From positions 284,135 through 348,134 of the forward strand of contig NZ_RJKQ01000005.1 of the NCBI RefSeq assembly GCF_003751845.1: DNA of 64,000 nt, given 5' to 3'. Positions 17,936-26,515 of this stretch are shown here, piece after piece. The translations under genes were made by a program, and so were the position numbers. Source of the DNA: Enterobacter sp. BIGb0383. GTDB lineage: Bacteria; Pseudomonadota; Gammaproteobacteria; Enterobacterales; Enterobacteriaceae. The notes under the pieces were generated by a model. The model did not search any database. It was given only the letters and a program-made list of their open reading frames with translations, and was not told where the DNA came from. Each line of letters opens with the position of its first letter. Positions within the stretch are counted from its first letter, which is position 1.

Positions 17936-18624
17936 TCGCCAACCTGAATGTGATTAGCGATAACCTTGACTATCTGCTGTGGGGACGGCTGCCGGAAGGC
18001 CAGCCCGGCGGCGTGGTGCTGACCCTGCTGATGGCGATCGGCGCCGCCGCGCTGGCCCTGCCGGGCGGGATCCTGCTGGCCTGTCTGGCCTGGCGTTTCG
18101 GCGGGCTGGTGCGCCGGGTGCTGTTTCTGTGGGCGGAGATCATTCGCGGTATCCCGCTGATCTTTGTGATTTTCTGGCTCTGGTATCTGCTGCCGATGCT
18201 CACCGGAAGCGATCTGCCCGGTGCCATGACGGTGACCCTGGCACTGGCCTGGTTTACCGCCGCCTCGGTGATGCATTCGGTCCTGGCCGGGCTATATGCC
18301 CTGCCCTCAGGCCAGCGTGAAGCGGCGCTGACCCAGGGCTTCAGCAGCGGGAAAACCCTTCGGCTGATCCTGCTGCCCCAGGCGCTGCCCAACGTTCTGC
18401 CCTCGCTGGTGGGCATTTTTATCGGCCTGCTGAAAGATACTTCGCTGGCCTTTATCGTTAACGTGCCGGAGCTGACCACGGTCGCAGGCCAGGTTAACAG
18501 CCGGGTGCAGATCTACCCGGTAGCGATCTTTGTCTTTACCGGCGCGGTCTATTATCTGCTGTGCTGCGGCTTAAGCCTGCTGGCGCGGCGCTGGCTACCC
18601 AACAAACGGGTTTCACTCCAGTAG
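17932..18624 (+). CDS. Amino acid ABC transporter permease 2
   Basis: Second HisMQ-family permease (230 residues) with the EAA loop LPSGQREAALTQGFSSGKTLRLILLPQALPNVLPS. It pairs with the preceding permease. The last 12 nt overlap the 3' end of the convergent LysR-type gene, so transcription of the two may interfere. Confidence 0.9.
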   Translation: MIANLNVISDNLDYLLWGRLPEGQPGGVVLTLLMAIGAAALALPGGILLACLAWRFGGLVRRVLFLWAEIIRGIPLIFVIFWLWYLLPMLTGSDLPGAMTVTLALAWFTAASVMHSVLAGLYALPSGQREAALTQGFSSGKTLRLILLPQALPNVLPSLVGIFIGLLKDTSLAFIVNVPELTTVAGQVNSRVQIYPVAIFVFTGAVYYLLCCGLSLLARRWLPNKRVSLQ

Positions 18625-19518
18625 CTGGATCCCCTCCGGTATGTCGCCGGGGAGATGCTGCAGCATAAAGTCGAGCAACTGGCGGACCGTGGCCTGCTGT
18701 ACCGCCTGTTTCGGCCAGATCAGGTAGTAGCCGTCGCCGGTGGCAACCGCCTGCGAAAACGGCAGTGCCAGCAGGCCGTCGCGCACGGCATCGAGGCTGA
18801 GGAGCAGATCCCCGACCGAGACGCCGTGGCCGCTGATGGCTGCCATATTGCCCTGCTCCAGCGTCTCGAATACCTTCCCTCCGGTTATCTGCAGCCCAGG
18901 ACAGGCGGTCGTTTTTTTCAGCCAGCGCCGCCAGTCGCGCCGGTCGGCAGACGGGTGGATCAGTTCGCAGCGGGAGAGATCGCCTGCCGCCTGCCCGGCC
19001 ATCGCGGGCGCACACACCGGGATCAGCCACTCCCTGAACAGCAGGGCGCTGTCGGTATCCGGTCCAAACTGCCCGTTACCGAGCAGGACCGCGCAATCAT
19101 ACGGCTCGCGGGCAAAATCGACGCTGTCCATGTCCATCCAGACGCTGGTCATATCGACCACCGACCGGGCCTGCCGTTGATGAAACGCCTGCAGCACATT
19201 AAGCAGCCAGCGCATGGTCAGGGTTGAGGGCGCTTTCAACCGCAGCCTGCCGGCGCGATGGCGAAAGGCCTGACAGGCCCGCTCAATTGACTGAAACCCC
19301 ACGGCCAGCTCGTTCGCCAGCAGCCGCCCGGCTCCGGTGACCTCTACCTTTGGACCGTGGCGAATAAACAGCTGGCAGTCAAACCAGGATTCCAGAGTGC
19401 TGATATGTCGGCTGACGGCGCCGGGTGTAACGTGCAGCTCTGCGGCGGCCAGGCTGAATGACCCCAGCCGCGCGGCGGATTCAAAGGCGCGCAGGGCGTA
19501 GAGAGGAGGAAGGGACAT
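18613..19518 (-). CDS. LysR-family regulator, GcvA-like
   Basis: 301 residues with an N-terminal winged helix (LYALRAFESAARLGSFSLAAAELHVTPGAVSRHISTLE) of the GcvA/AmpR type and a C-terminal effector domain. It is divergent from the LysE-type exporter and convergent with the ABC permease. LysR proteins commonly control the divergent gene, so the exporter is the likeliest target; the ABC operon is an alternative. Confidence 0.88.
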   Translation of the reverse strand: MSLPPLYALRAFESAARLGSFSLAAAELHVTPGAVSRHISTLESWFDCQLFIRHGPKVEVTGAGRLLANELAVGFQSIERACQAFRHRAGRLRLKAPSTLTMRWLLNVLQAFHQRQARSVVDMTSVWMDMDSVDFAREPYDCAVLLGNGQFGPDTDSALLFREWLIPVCAPAMAGQAAGDLSRCELIHPSADRRDWRRWLKKTTACPGLQITGGKVFETLEQGNMAAISGHGVSVGDLLLSLDAVRDGLLALPFSQAVATGDGYYLIWPKQAVQQATVRQLLDFMLQHLPGDIPEGIQLLE

Positions 19519-19535
19519 ATTTCACCGGGATAAGA

Positions 19536-19550
19536 GTGAGTTTTACTCAC
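19536..19550. promoter_or_regulatory. Candidate LysR-type operator between regulator and exporter
   Basis: GTGAGTTTTACTCAC is a perfect inverted repeat with 6-nt arms around TTT in the divergent intergenic region. A second, weaker pair (ACTCTT and AAGAGT) lies near the exporter start. Such dyads are typical of LysR binding regions. Confidence 0.5.
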
Positions 19551-19636
19551 AGTTAATCGCACTATTATCCGTTTTTCAATCCTTTTACTAAGCATGACAA
19601 TACGAACTCTTCGCTATCAAAGAGTGAGTAATTATC

Positions 19637-20263
19637 ATGAATAAGCCGCTGCTGGCCGCCTATATCCTGTCGATCCTGACCCTGCTGCTCACGCCCGGAC
19701 CGGTGATTGCGCTGGTCACCCGCGCCGCCGCACGCGACGGCTATGGCAGCGCCGTACGCACGATGATCGGCACCAATCTGGCATCGCTGACCCTGATTGC
19801 CGGTGCCGCGCTGATGTTGACCGGTATCGTGGCGCTAAACCCACACTGGCTGGCCGGTCTGGGGATCCTGGGGGCGATCTATATTGGCGTCATTGCCCTC
19901 GGCAGTCTGCTGCCTCGTCGCCAGCAGCAGACCCTATCTGAAAAGGAGCCAACAGCACACTCAGGGCTTATTGCAGGCTATCTGACCGGCGTCGCCAACC
20001 CGAAAGATATTCTGTTTTTCGTCTCGTTCTTTCCGCAGTTTATTGCCGTTACGCCGGGGATCGGCACCAGCCTGACGCTGCTGACCCTGGTCTGGATCCT
20101 GCTAGATTTGACCGTGCTTTCACTCTATATCTTTGCGGTAACACGCTGGTTATCCCCGCGCTGGATGGCAAAAATGGAGACGTTTTCCGCACTTTTTTTG
20201 CTCGCCGTAGCGCTTTTCAGCCTCGTCTATAACGCCCGCGCGATGCTCTTTTCCGCCGCCTAA
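19637..20263 (+). CDS. LysE/RhtB-family amino acid exporter
   Basis: 208-residue inner-membrane protein with about six spans and the family N-terminal pattern LLTPGPVIALVTRAAARDGYG, plus GVANPKDILFFVSFFPQF. It probably exports an amino acid or derivative when this accumulates. It is paired with the divergent LysR-type gene, as in argP-argO-like modules. Confidence 0.88.
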   Translation: MNKPLLAAYILSILTLLLTPGPVIALVTRAAARDGYGSAVRTMIGTNLASLTLIAGAALMLTGIVALNPHWLAGLGILGAIYIGVIALGSLLPRRQQQTLSEKEPTAHSGLIAGYLTGVANPKDILFFVSFFPQFIAVTPGIGTSLTLLTLVWILLDLTVLSLYIFAVTRWLSPRWMAKMETFSALFLLAVALFSLVYNARAMLFSAA

Positions 20264-20265
20264 AA

Positions 20266-20283
20266 TATGAAACATTGTTTTGA
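20266..20283. promoter_or_regulatory. KdgR-like box upstream of yagU
   Basis: TATGAAACATTGTTTTGA contains the TGAAACATTGTTT core of enterobacterial KdgR sites, directly after the exporter stop codon and about 200 nt before yagU. Why a pectin regulator would act here is unclear; another regulator with a similar site is possible. Confidence 0.35.
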
Positions 20284-20299
20284 TCCGAAACGTTTCGGA
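20284..20299. promoter_or_regulatory. Perfect LacI-family-type operator upstream of yagU
   Basis: TCCGAAACGTTTCGGA is a perfect 16-bp palindrome with the GAAACGTTTC core of LacI-family operators (RbsR, Cra and PurR sites look similar). It is followed by a TATACT -10-like element, so a bound repressor would block a promoter reading toward yagU. The cognate regulator is not identified. Confidence 0.55.
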
Positions 20300-20477
20300 C
20301 GGAGCATTATACTCCCCTTTTTACAATCCACTATTTCCAGGTAGATCCTGAACGACGTAGTTCAAAAGGAATTGCTTAAAGTCATGGAAGTGCGTTTCAC
20401 ATCACAAAACAGATTGAATCCGCCGCTGAACGCCTTACTCTTTATGTAATCTTATGTAAAGGAAGGTAACCAGCACC

Positions 20478-21041
20478 ATGAATCTAAAGGATTTATTCCA
20501 GACCACCGATCCGAGCCGCCGCCGCTATGGCGTCGCGTTCTTTGTCGGGATCATCGGCGGGATTATGTCGGCGTTTGTGAAATGGGGTGCAGAGGTTCCG
20601 CTGCCGCCGCGTACCTTCACCGGCGGACGTAACGAATTCAACCCGCCGTACCTGTTCCTGCGTGACTACCTGGGTATCGACCCCACCAGCACCGTCTATA
20701 CCTTCTCTGAGCACATTATCAACCCGGTGATGATCACCCATATCATCTTCTCCCTGGTGTTCGCGATCGGCTACTGCGTCGTGGCAGAAGTCTTCCCGAA
20801 AGTGAAGCTGTGGCAGGGCGCGATGGCCGGTCTGCTGGCGACGCTGTTCGTCCACGGTATCAGCTTCCCGCTGCTGCACCTGACGCCACCGCTGAGCGAG
20901 CTGCCGGCGCACGAGTATATCTCTGAGATCCTCGGTCACGTCTTCTGGTTCTGGGCGATTGAGCTGATCCGCCGCGATCTGCGCAACCGCATCACTAAAC
21001 AGCCGGATGCCGAAGTACCGCTGAACGCGCCGTTCCGTTAA
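20478..21041 (+). CDS. yagU: YagU family inner-membrane protein (DUF1440)
   Basis: 187 residues with about four membrane spans, closely similar to E. coli YagU, which has been linked to acid resistance. Recognised from the N-terminus ([35 protein letters not shown]) and the conserved loop [20 protein letters not shown]. The ribosome-binding site is AGGAAGG. In E. coli yagU also sits near the thrW region. Its long 5' region carries a strong palindromic operator. Confidence 0.92.
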   Translation: MNLKDLFQTTDPSRRRYGVAFFVGIIGGIMSAFVKWGAEVPLPPRTFTGGRNEFNPPYLFLRDYLGIDPTSTVYTFSEHIINPVMITHIIFSLVFAIGYCVVAEVFPKVKLWQGAMAGLLATLFVHGISFPLLHLTPPLSELPAHEYISEILGHVFWFWAIELIRRDLRNRITKQPDAEVPLNAPFR

Positions 21042-21055
21042 GCGTGAATAAACCC

Positions 21056-21093
21056 AAAAAACGCCAGTCCCGGGTCCGGGCTGGCGTTTTTTT
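21056..21093. terminator. Bidirectional terminator between yagU and the AraC-type gene
   Basis: ACGCCAG and CTGGCGT flank a further CCCGG/CCGGG pairing, with an A-run before and a T-run after, so it serves both convergent genes. Confidence 0.85.
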
Positions 21094-21107
21094 ATGATAC
21101 GAACGGT

Positions 21108-21944
21108 TTAGCGACAGGCAGCCCCGAATGCCCCGGGCGTAATACCGAAGTGGGTGCGGAAGTGGCGGGTAAAGTGGCTCTGGTCAAAAAAGCCGACGTC
21201 CAGCGCCGTCTGGGCCGCGCTGACGCCCTGGGCCAGCAGCGTTTTCGCTCTGGCGAGGCGGATCTGGGTAAGATAGCGGTGCACAGACAGCCCGGTACTG
21301 GCCTGGAAAGTCCGCATAAAGTGGAACTCGCTCAGCCCGACGATGCTTGCCACTTCTCCCACCGTGACCGGCTGGTGATACGCCGTCTGTAAAAAGTCGG
21401 TCGCCCTGCGCATATCCGCACGCAGGGCGCGCGTGGCAGCCCCTCTGTGGGTACGCTGCCCGTAGTGGCCGATAACCATTCCGAGCATCTGAAAGAGCGC
21501 GCACTCTTTTTCCAGCGGATCCTGGCTTTGGGTCATTAGCAGCGAAGCCTGCAGCAGGCCACGGGCTACCTTAGGGTCGTGGCGCATCACATCGCGCCCG
21601 AAGTTCACGCTGCCCCTTCCGCCCAGCACCGACGCCGCCGCCTCTTCCACCAGCGATTCAGACGGATAAAAGGCGCTGTAGTCCCAGCCTTTATCCCGCT
21701 GCAGCGCCTCGCCGGTATGCACTTCGCCGGGGTGAATAATCATCACCGTCCCGGCAGCCGCGACGCCCGCATGGCGACAGACGCGATGGCGCTGCGCCCC
21801 ACGGGCAAAGGCGGCAATCACAAATTCATTGTGAAAGTGCGCCGGATAGCTGTGCTCGAAACAGGAGGCGCGCAGGATCTCCATCCCGCCCGACAGACCG
21901 TTGTCCCGCCACAGTTTAATATCATCACGCTTGTTGTTCATCAT
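21108..21944 (-). CDS. AraC-family regulator, probably of azlCD
   Basis: An N-terminal cupin-like sensing domain (FEHSYPAHFHNEFVIAAFARGAQRHR) is followed by two C-terminal AraC helix-turn-helix motifs (TVGEVASIVGLSEFHFMRTFQASTG and AQTALDVGFFDQSHFTRHFRTHFGITPGAF). It is divergent from azlC, a common arrangement for AraC regulators of AzlCD exporters. An earlier TTG start is possible; the ATG was chosen. Confidence 0.85.
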   Translation of the reverse strand: MMNNKRDDIKLWRDNGLSGGMEILRASCFEHSYPAHFHNEFVIAAFARGAQRHRVCRHAGVAAAGTVMIIHPGEVHTGEALQRDKGWDYSAFYPSESLVEEAAASVLGGRGSVNFGRDVMRHDPKVARGLLQASLLMTQSQDPLEKECALFQMLGMVIGHYGQRTHRGAATRALRADMRRATDFLQTAYHQPVTVGEVASIVGLSEFHFMRTFQASTGLSVHRYLTQIRLARAKTLLAQGVSAAQTALDVGFFDQSHFTRHFRTHFGITPGAFGAACR

Positions 21945-22047
21945 CCACACCGGTCGGTTATCGGAACGCAAACAGCAGGATTATGCTATCTCCGCCGGAC
22001 CATTCTTATACACTAACGCTATGTTATCGAGTCTACTGGAACACAAA

Positions 22048-22791
22048 ATGTCACTCAATATCGAAGAAGCACCCGCAGAGCACGGTGCCAGCGCATTTCG
22101 CAGTGGGGTTATCGCCTGCCTGCCCACCGTGCCGGGCTACTGGAGCATCGGCTTTGCCGCCGGGGCTATCGGCACGCTGGCGGGGTTCTCCGTCCTTGAA
22201 ACCGCCCTGCTGGCCGGTCTGCTGTACACCGGTTCGGCGCAGTTCCTGTTTTACTCCCTGTGGGCCGCAGGCGCGGAGATGCTGTCGGTGGTGCTGAGCG
22301 TCCTGCTGGTCAATATGCGCTATCTGCTGATGAGTTCTTCTTTAAGCCTCTGGTTCCGTGATTCGACCACGATGCAAAAGCTGATTAGCGGCCTGCTGCT
22401 GACCGACGAAACCTTTGGCGTGGCGGCCCAGTACGGTAGCCGCAACGGATCGATCCCCTTCGCCTGGATGCTGGGGCTCAACGTGGTCGCCTGGCTTAAC
22501 TGGATCCTCGCCTGCGTGGTCGGCGCCTGGCTGGCGACCGCCCTGCCCGCGTCGCTGATTGACGGCCTGAGCTTTAGCCTGGTCTCTATGTTTATCGGCC
22601 TGCTGCTGATGACCTGGTTCGCCAGCCGCCGTAAAACCCTGGAGAGCCTGACCATCGCCGTCGCCGTGGTCGTTACGCTGGTGACCGTTGAGCACCTCGA
22701 GGCCAGCCTGGTCGTGATCCTGGCCGCCACCCTCGCCGCAACCCTCGCCACGCTGGCGCTGAGGTTCACCGCTAAAGGAGAGAGCAAATGA
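22048..22791 (+). CDS. azlC: AzlC family branched-chain amino acid exporter, large subunit
   Basis: Large subunit of an AzlCD/YgaZH-type exporter of branched-chain amino acids. The protein has about seven spans, with the family stretch GVIACLPTVPGYWSIGFAAGAIGTLAGFS and SAQFLFYSLWAAGAE. An ATG 27 nt upstream (MLSSLLEHKM) is an alternative start. It overlaps azlD by 4 nt (ATGA). Confidence 0.87.
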   Translation: MSLNIEEAPAEHGASAFRSGVIACLPTVPGYWSIGFAAGAIGTLAGFSVLETALLAGLLYTGSAQFLFYSLWAAGAEMLSVVLSVLLVNMRYLLMSSSLSLWFRDSTTMQKLISGLLLTDETFGVAAQYGSRNGSIPFAWMLGLNVVAWLNWILACVVGAWLATALPASLIDGLSFSLVSMFIGLLLMTWFASRRKTLESLTIAVAVVVTLVTVEHLEASLVVILAATLAATLATLALRFTAKGESK

Positions 22792-23111
22792 GCACCAGCC
22801 TGCTTATCACTATTCTGTTATCCGCAGGTATCACCGCCCTGATGCGCACCGTGCCGCTGATCCTGCTCTCCCGCTTCAGAATGGCACCGGTGGTGCAGAA
22901 CTGGCTGGGCTTTATCCCCTCCGCCATTATGGCGGCGATTATCACCAGCGAACTTGTCCATAAGCCGCTGCTCTCGCCGTCCGGACTCAGCATGTCACTG
23001 ATGGCCGCCGCGCTGGCAACAGTGTGTGGGATCGTGACCCGCAGCCTGTTTGTCACGGTGATTGCCGGGATGGTGGGCATACTGGTGCTGAAGTATCTGC
23101 TGGGGGCGTGA
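22788..23111 (+). CDS. azlD: AzlD family branched-chain amino acid exporter, small subunit
   Basis: 107-residue membrane protein with about four spans and the AzlD pattern ALMRTVPLILLSRFRMAPVVQNWLGFIPSAIMAAII. It is translationally coupled to azlC and forms the exporter with it. Confidence 0.87.
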   Translation: MSTSLLITILLSAGITALMRTVPLILLSRFRMAPVVQNWLGFIPSAIMAAIITSELVHKPLLSPSGLSMSLMAAALATVCGIVTRSLFVTVIAGMVGILVLKYLLGA

Positions 23112-23170
23112 TCCCCGGCAGTTTTTTTGGGGAGGAAAAGGTAGCGAAGGAGACAAAAAGCGATTAAAAT

Positions 23171-23192
23171 ACGAACGAATCGAACGATTAGT
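23171..23192 (+). promoter_or_regulatory. Repeated CGAACGA motif, candidate antitoxin operator
   Basis: CGAACGAATCGAACGA is a direct repeat just upstream of the antitoxin ribosome-binding site and next to an AT-rich -10-like element. Phd/YefM-type antitoxins autoregulate at repeats in this position. Confidence 0.4.
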
Positions 23193-23211
23193 GCCATTTG
23201 AGGAGGTAAGC

Positions 23212-23466
23212 ATGTTCAGTTTTACTGCGAACCAGGCAAAAACCCAGTTTGGCGAACTGCTCGCAAAAGCGCAGCGTGAACCAATAAGCATTACAAAAAA
23301 CGGTAAGCCCTCTGTGGTAGTAATGTCGATCGAAGACTACCAGGCCTACGAGGAGCTAAAGCTTCAGCAACTGCGCGATCGCCTTGCGCATTCTATTGCC
23401 CAGGCAGAAGCGGGTCATGTACACGACGGTGATAAAGTTTTTGATGAGCTGATGAAGGATCTCTGA
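23212..23466 (+). CDS. Type II antitoxin, Phd/YefM family
   Basis: 84 residues. The N-terminal DNA-binding Phd fold (TANQAKTQFGELLAKAQREPISITKNGKPSVVVMSIEDYQAYEEL) is typical, and the C-terminal tail would wrap the toxin. The start was chosen at the ATG preceded by AGGAGG rather than an upstream in-frame codon. Its stop overlaps the toxin start (TGATG), so the two are co-translated. Confidence 0.88.
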   Translation: MFSFTANQAKTQFGELLAKAQREPISITKNGKPSVVVMSIEDYQAYEELKLQQLRDRLAHSIAQAEAGHVHDGDKVFDELMKDL

Positions 23467-23774
23467 TGCCCCGATACCAGTTAACCGATGATGCGCGAGA
23501 GGATCTTCGCGAAATAAAAAAGTATTCACTAAAGCAATTTGGCGTACTGGTAACACGTGATTACCTGGCTGGGTTGCAGGTCTGTATGCAGCGCCTGTCG
23601 GAAAACAGTAAAATGGGCACCAGTAACACCGAAGGGATTGATATCAAAGGGCTATGGCATTTTATCTATGTCAGCCATACGATTTACTATCTGCCCGCGT
23701 CTCATGGAATTACCATTGTTGGCATACTCCATCAAAGCCGATTACCGGACAGGCTGCGTCTGCGCGGGTTGTAG
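23466..23774 (+). CDS. Type II toxin, ParE/RelE superfamily
   Basis: 102 residues with the ParE-like pattern LTDDAREDLREIKKYSLKQFG, KGLWHFIYVSHTIYYLPASHGITIVGILHQSRLP. Depending on subgroup it would poison gyrase (ParE) or cleave mRNA on ribosomes (RelE); the DDAREDLREI start and the C-terminal ILHQ favour ParE. It is paired with the upstream antitoxin in one operon. Confidence 0.87.
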   Translation: MPRYQLTDDAREDLREIKKYSLKQFGVLVTRDYLAGLQVCMQRLSENSKMGTSNTEGIDIKGLWHFIYVSHTIYYLPASHGITIVGILHQSRLPDRLRLRGL

Positions 23775-23918
23775 AACGTAACGGATTGTCTGCCACACTA
23801 CCCTTCCCTCTCCTGTCCTGGGCCCCTCGTTCCGCCTTTTCCCCCAGCACCACTGGCCCAATACGCGTTTTCGACCACACTTGTTTTTATCAATAAAGAT
23901 AAGAATGGGTGCAGCTTA

Positions 23919-25505
23919 GTGAAAAAAATCGCGATTATCGGTGCCGGGCCGACGGGTGTTTATACCCTCTTCTCACTGCTTAAAAATGGCATACCGCTTG
24001 CACTCTCCCTTTACGAGCAGGCGGATAAAGCGGGCGTCGGGATGCCCTACAGCGATGAAGAGAATTCAAAAATGATGCTGGCTAATATTGCCAGCATTGA
24101 GATCCCCCCCATTTTCATCTCCTATATTGACTGGCTTCGCAACCAGAGCGAGGCCCATCTGGCGCGCTATCACGTGCATAAGGACTCCCTGCACGAGCGG
24201 CAGTTTCTGCCGCGGATGCTGCTCGGAGAGTATTTCCGGGATCGGTTTCTGGCGCTACTTGCGCAGGCGAAAGCGTGCGGTTTTGTGGTAGAGGTTCATG
24301 AATCCTGTCGGGTGACCGATCTGCAGGCGCTGCCGGACGGGGTGCTGCTGTGGACGGAGGGACAGAATGCGCCAGAGCAGTACGATACGGCCGTGATCGC
24401 CACCGGACATGTCTGGCCCGAGGAAGACCCGTCCACGCGTTCCTTTTTCCCCAGCCCCTGGTCAGGGCTGATGGAGGCCAGTATCCCGCCCTGCAACGTC
24501 GGCATTATGGGCACTTCCCTGAGCGGGATCGACGCGGCAATGGCCGTGGCGATACAGCACGGTACTTTTACTGAACAGGATGATAACAGCGTCCAGTACG
24601 GTCCTGATAAAGGCAGTAAGGCGCTGAAGATTGCCCTGATGTCCCGCTCGGGCATTCTGCCGGAAGCGGACTTCTACTGCCCTATTCCCTGGGAACCGCT
24701 GCTGGTCGTTACCGAAAGCACCCTGAATAAAGCGATTGCCGCCGGAAGCGAGGGACTACTGGACAGGGTTTTTCAGCTGATGGTGCAGGAACTTGAACAG
24801 GCAGACCCGCAATGGAGCGAGCGTATTGCTCTTCAGAGGCTTAATGCCGACAGCTTCAGCGAGGCCTGGTTTGCTGACCGCAAAGCGCGCGACCCTTTTC
24901 GCTGGGCACAGGCCAACCTCGCGGAAGTGGAACATAATAAGCGTGACAGGCTGACGGTGCCGTGGCGCTACACGGTGCTACGCCTGCACGAAGCCATTGA
25001 ACCTGCCGTTGAGCATCTGAACGCCCGTGACAGAAAGCGCTTCAATGCAGGTCTTGCCCGCGTCTTTATTGATAACTACGCGGCGATACCACCGCAGTCG
25101 ATCCGCAGGCTGCTGGCGCTTCGTGAGGCAGGTATTGCCTGTATTCTGGCGCTCGGACCGGATTATAAAATGGAGGTTGCGGCGCAGCGCACGCTTATCA
25201 CCGTCCAGCAGCGAGTACATCAATTCGATGTGTTTATTGATGCTCGTGGACAGAAGGCAATGAAGACCAAAGACCTGCCGTTCCCGACCCTGCGCCAGCA
25301 GCTGATGGCAGACGGCAAGGACGTACCGCCTGTTGATGACAACTATTTTTTGCTGGAGCCTGCCAGCGTACGAGGTCGTATCGCCCTGGGCGCTCTGCCC
25401 TGGCTGATGCATAACCGGCCCTTTGTTCAGGGCCTGACCGTCTGCGCGGAGATAGGCGAAGCGATAGCCAGGACTCTTTCCCGAGTGCCCGACGGCAGTC
25501 GCTGA
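23919..25505 (+). CDS. FAD/NAD(P)-binding oxidoreductase (HpyO-like)
   Basis: 528 residues with an N-terminal dinucleotide-binding motif (IAIIGAGPTGVYTLFSLLKNG), an internal VIATGHVWP, and GIMGTSLSGIDAAMAVA, as in the NAD_binding_9 / FAD-dependent urate hydroxylase HpyO group. The reaction is unknown. The start is a GTG with only a weak ribosome-binding site, so it is uncertain. The gene is convergent with the GlxA-type regulator. Confidence 0.72.
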   Translation: MKKIAIIGAGPTGVYTLFSLLKNGIPLALSLYEQADKAGVGMPYSDEENSKMMLANIASIEIPPIFISYIDWLRNQSEAHLARYHVHKDSLHERQFLPRMLLGEYFRDRFLALLAQAKACGFVVEVHESCRVTDLQALPDGVLLWTEGQNAPEQYDTAVIATGHVWPEEDPSTRSFFPSPWSGLMEASIPPCNVGIMGTSLSGIDAAMAVAIQHGTFTEQDDNSVQYGPDKGSKALKIALMSRSGILPEADFYCPIPWEPLLVVTESTLNKAIAAGSEGLLDRVFQLMVQELEQADPQWSERIALQRLNADSFSEAWFADRKARDPFRWAQANLAEVEHNKRDRLTVPWRYTVLRLHEAIEPAVEHLNARDRKRFNAGLARVFIDNYAAIPPQSIRRLLALREAGIACILALGPDYKMEVAAQRTLITVQQRVHQFDVFIDARGQKAMKTKDLPFPTLRQQLMADGKDVPPVDDNYFLLEPASVRGRIALGALPWLMHNRPFVQGLTVCAEIGEAIARTLSRVPDGSR

Positions 25506-25514
25506 CACCAGGGA

Positions 25515-26501
25515 TCATCGTTTCTCCGGGCAAACGCCCTGATGAAGGGATTCGGGGCCACGAAATGCCCGTCGCCACTCGCTGGGACTAACGTTAAAAC
25601 GCGCCTTAAAGCTCTGACGAAATGAAACCGGCGACTGGAAACCGGCCATCTCTGCGACGCTTTCAATACTGGCGCTGGTGGTTTCCAGCAGTTCCTGACT
25701 GCGCTGAAGCCGCTGGGCGTTGAGCCACTCCCCGACGGTCACGCCCGTTGCTTTCAGGAAGTGTCGGGTAAAGGTGCGGCGGCTCATACTGGCAACGCGG
25801 GCCAGTGCGTCCAGATCGTAGTTTTTTTCGAGATTGCGGCGAAGGTAGTCGAGCAGCGTGTTGATCGCCTCATCCCTGGTGTTGGTCGGTACGGGATGCT
25901 CAATAAACTGCGCCTGACCGCCTTCCCGATAGGGAGGAACCACCATCCTGCGCGCGGCATGGTTCGCCACGCTGCTGCCGTAGTGCTGACGCACAATATT
26001 CAGACAGCAGTCGATACCGGCGGCGGTTCCGGCAGAGGTAATCAGCCGCTCATCGCTGGTATAGAGAGAATTACTGTCCAGATGAACCTGAGGAAAACGC
26101 GCCCGAAAATCCTGCTCAAACTCCCAGTGCGTGGCCGCACGCCGGTTATCCAGCAATCCCGCATAGGCCAGCACATAGGCACCGAGACACAGCCCGACCA
26201 CCTCCGCACCGCGTGCCCAGGCGTCACAAATCGCATCAAGCAATGGCTGGCCGGGCTTTTCATCCGGATGATGCCAGTAAGGGATCACAATGATATCGGC
26301 GCTGCGCAGCGGCTCCAGCCCGTGCTCAACCTCAATAGAGAAGCCCATAGAGGAACGCACCACGCCGGGGGTTTCGGCGCAGACCATCACCTCAAACAAA
26401 CCAGGCTCCGTCACCGCCTGCCCAAACAGCATCAGGGGAACGGAGAAATGGAAAGGGCTTACGCCGGGCGTGGCGACGACCGCAACGGAAAGTGCTGGCA
26501 T
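25515..26501 (-). CDS. GlxA-type AraC regulator with DJ-1/PfpI domain
   Basis: 328 residues: an N-terminal class I glutamine amidotransferase/DJ-1-like domain with the nucleophile-elbow region VVGLCLGAYVLAYAGLL, then a C-terminal AraC DNA-binding domain (LARVASMSRRTFTRHFLKATG and SVAEMAGFQSPVSFRQSFKARFNVSPSEWRRAF). It lies 14 nt downstream of the metallo-hydrolase gene on the same strand, so the two are probably co-transcribed and the regulator may control the hydrolase or the convergent oxidoreductase. Confidence 0.85.
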   Translation of the reverse strand: MPALSVAVVATPGVSPFHFSVPLMLFGQAVTEPGLFEVMVCAETPGVVRSSMGFSIEVEHGLEPLRSADIIVIPYWHHPDEKPGQPLLDAICDAWARGAEVVGLCLGAYVLAYAGLLDNRRAATHWEFEQDFRARFPQVHLDSNSLYTSDERLITSAGTAAGIDCCLNIVRQHYGSSVANHAARRMVVPPYREGGQAQFIEHPVPTNTRDEAINTLLDYLRRNLEKNYDLDALARVASMSRRTFTRHFLKATGVTVGEWLNAQRLQRSQELLETTSASIESVAEMAGFQSPVSFRQSFKARFNVSPSEWRRAFRGPESLHQGVCPEKR

Positions 26502-26515
26502 CGGGTTCCTCAGAT

